DNA from: Rhodanobacteraceae bacterium UBA703 | Lineage (GTDB): Bacteria > Pseudomonadota > Gammaproteobacteria > Xanthomonadales > Rhodanobacteraceae | DNA: 24,596 bases | Direction: 5' to 3' | NCBI GenBank assembly: GCA_002297645.1 | Contig: DBMH01000060.1 | Location: forward strand, 1 to 24,596 | In this document: one piece after another, positions 24,013 to 24,596 of the stretch | Position numbering within the stretch: the first letter of the stretch is position 1 | How the letters are laid out: every line of letters starts with the position of its first letter | The notes under the pieces: model-generated | Seen by the model: only the letters and a program-made list of their open reading frames with translations | Databases searched by the model: none | Told to the model about the DNA's origin: nothing | Made by a program: the position numbers and the translations under genes

Positions 24013-24596
24013 TCAGGCGTGGTGTTCGCCGTCGATTTCGACCAGCAGTTCGCGCCGGCAGATGTCGCCGGCGAGCAGGACCAGGCCGCCGAGTACGGGA
24101 ATGCGCGCGGAAAGGGTGGCTTCCACCGTCGTCGCGGCGGCGGGGTCGCGCAGGTAGGCCTTCAGCAGGCTCCCCGCGCCGAGATGCGGGTCGGGCAGTC
24201 CGGCCTGGCGCAGCAGGCTGCCGAGGTTGGTCAGGGTCTCGTCGAGCTGCGCGTCGACATCGTCTTCATGCAGCGAGGCATGGCCGACCACGGCGGCGGT
24301 GCCGGAGATCAGCAGTTGCGTGTCCGCCGTGCGCATGCCGCGCGTGAACGTCGGCGACGTCGGACCATACTGGCGCGGGTAGCGCCAGGCACTGACCTGG
24401 CGCGGGTTCTCGATGGCGGTGCCGGCGGAACGCGCGGCGAGGCCGTAGACCTGCAGCACGCGCACGCCGTCCTGCCGGCCGATCGCGCTCGCTGCCGGGT
24501 AGCGTGCCGTGCCCGCCGGCATGCCGGCGGCGCGCCCGTCGCAGAACAGGCGGTAGCGCTCGGCGTCGCCGCTGCCGTCGTTGATCGCGTCGAGGT
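24013..24596 (-). CDS. xanB2: Chorismatase (XanB2/FkbO/Hyg5 family), 5' end beyond window
   Basis: The frame is open to the window edge; an internal ATG at 24522 is not the start because family sequence continues upstream (INDGSGDAERYRLFC). The visible 193 or so residues are the C-terminal part of a chorismatase: ENPRQVSAWRYPRQYGPTSP, TQLLISGTAAVVGHASLHED and the closing ICRRELLVEIDGEHHA. These enzymes, related to the RidA/YjgF fold, split chorismate and release pyruvate; XanB2 of Xanthomonas gives 3- and 4-hydroxybenzoate for xanthomonadin pigment and ubiquinone. FkbO-type enzymes give dihydroxy products instead, and subtype cannot be settled from this part. Position next to xoxF is probably chance. 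Confidence 0.85.
   Translation of the reverse strand, partial: LDAINDGSGDAERYRLFCDGRAAGMPAGTARYPAASAIGRQDGVRVLQVYGLAARSAGTAIENPRQVSAWRYPRQYGPTSPTFTRGMRTADTQLLISGTAAVVGHASLHEDDVDAQLDETLTNLGSLLRQAGLPDPHLGAGSLLKAYLRDPAAATTVEATLSARIPVLGGLVLLAGDICRRELLVEIDGEHHA

Overview
The window is GC-rich and reads as chromosomal DNA of a gammaproteobacterium, most likely of the order Xanthomonadales/Lysobacterales and possibly a Rhodanobacteraceae-type genus. The evidence is a giant secreted protein ending in an FRDGFD tail, an XanB2-like chorismatase, an integron with Xanthomonas-like attC sites, and dispersed hairpin repeats of the kind common in that order. The taxon is inferred from gene content; no rRNA or tRNA gene is visible.

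Layout. (1) 2-4870: a 1622-residue secreted protein with fourteen Kelch-type repeats followed by Ig-like domains. (2) 4871-5297: intergenic DNA with decayed dispersed repeats. (3) 5298-9889: a complete chromosomal integron. The intact integrase gene intI (plus strand) diverges from five cassettes, all on the minus strand and each closed by its own attC site. From attI outward they encode an MltR-like protein with an R-x4-H motif, a small two-helix membrane protein, an FRG-domain protein, a coiled-coil lipoprotein and a four-helix membrane protein. The last attC is long and has a degenerate outer core. (4) 9994-13945: housekeeping-type genes: tex (minus), a protein with a possible PD-(D/E)XK nuclease signature (minus) and the zinc-ribbon gene yjdM/phnA (plus). 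(5) 14030-23691: a C1-oxidation locus. A NarX/UhpB-type sensor kinase (plus) overlaps tail-to-tail with a LuxR-type response regulator (minus). The remaining genes are on the minus strand, in transcriptional order: lanthanide-type methanol dehydrogenase xoxF, a xoxJ-like binding protein fused to ankyrin repeats, a xoxG-like cytochrome c, a YVTN beta-propeller protein, glutathione-dependent formaldehyde dehydrogenase (frmA/flhA) and gfa. (6) 24013-24596: the 3' part of a chorismatase gene running off the window.

The C1 locus forms a coherent pathway. XoxF oxidises methanol (or another alcohol) in the periplasm with PQQ and a lanthanide, and electrons pass to the cytochrome. Formaldehyde is trapped as S-hydroxymethylglutathione (spontaneously or with Gfa) and oxidised to S-formylglutathione by FrmA. 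The kinase/regulator pair is a plausible FlhSR-like controller. S-formylglutathione hydrolase, formate dehydrogenase and PQQ synthesis genes are not in the window.

The two most notable items are the integron, whose cassettes include candidates for host-defence functions, and the fusion of a XoxJ-type periplasmic protein to an ankyrin array.
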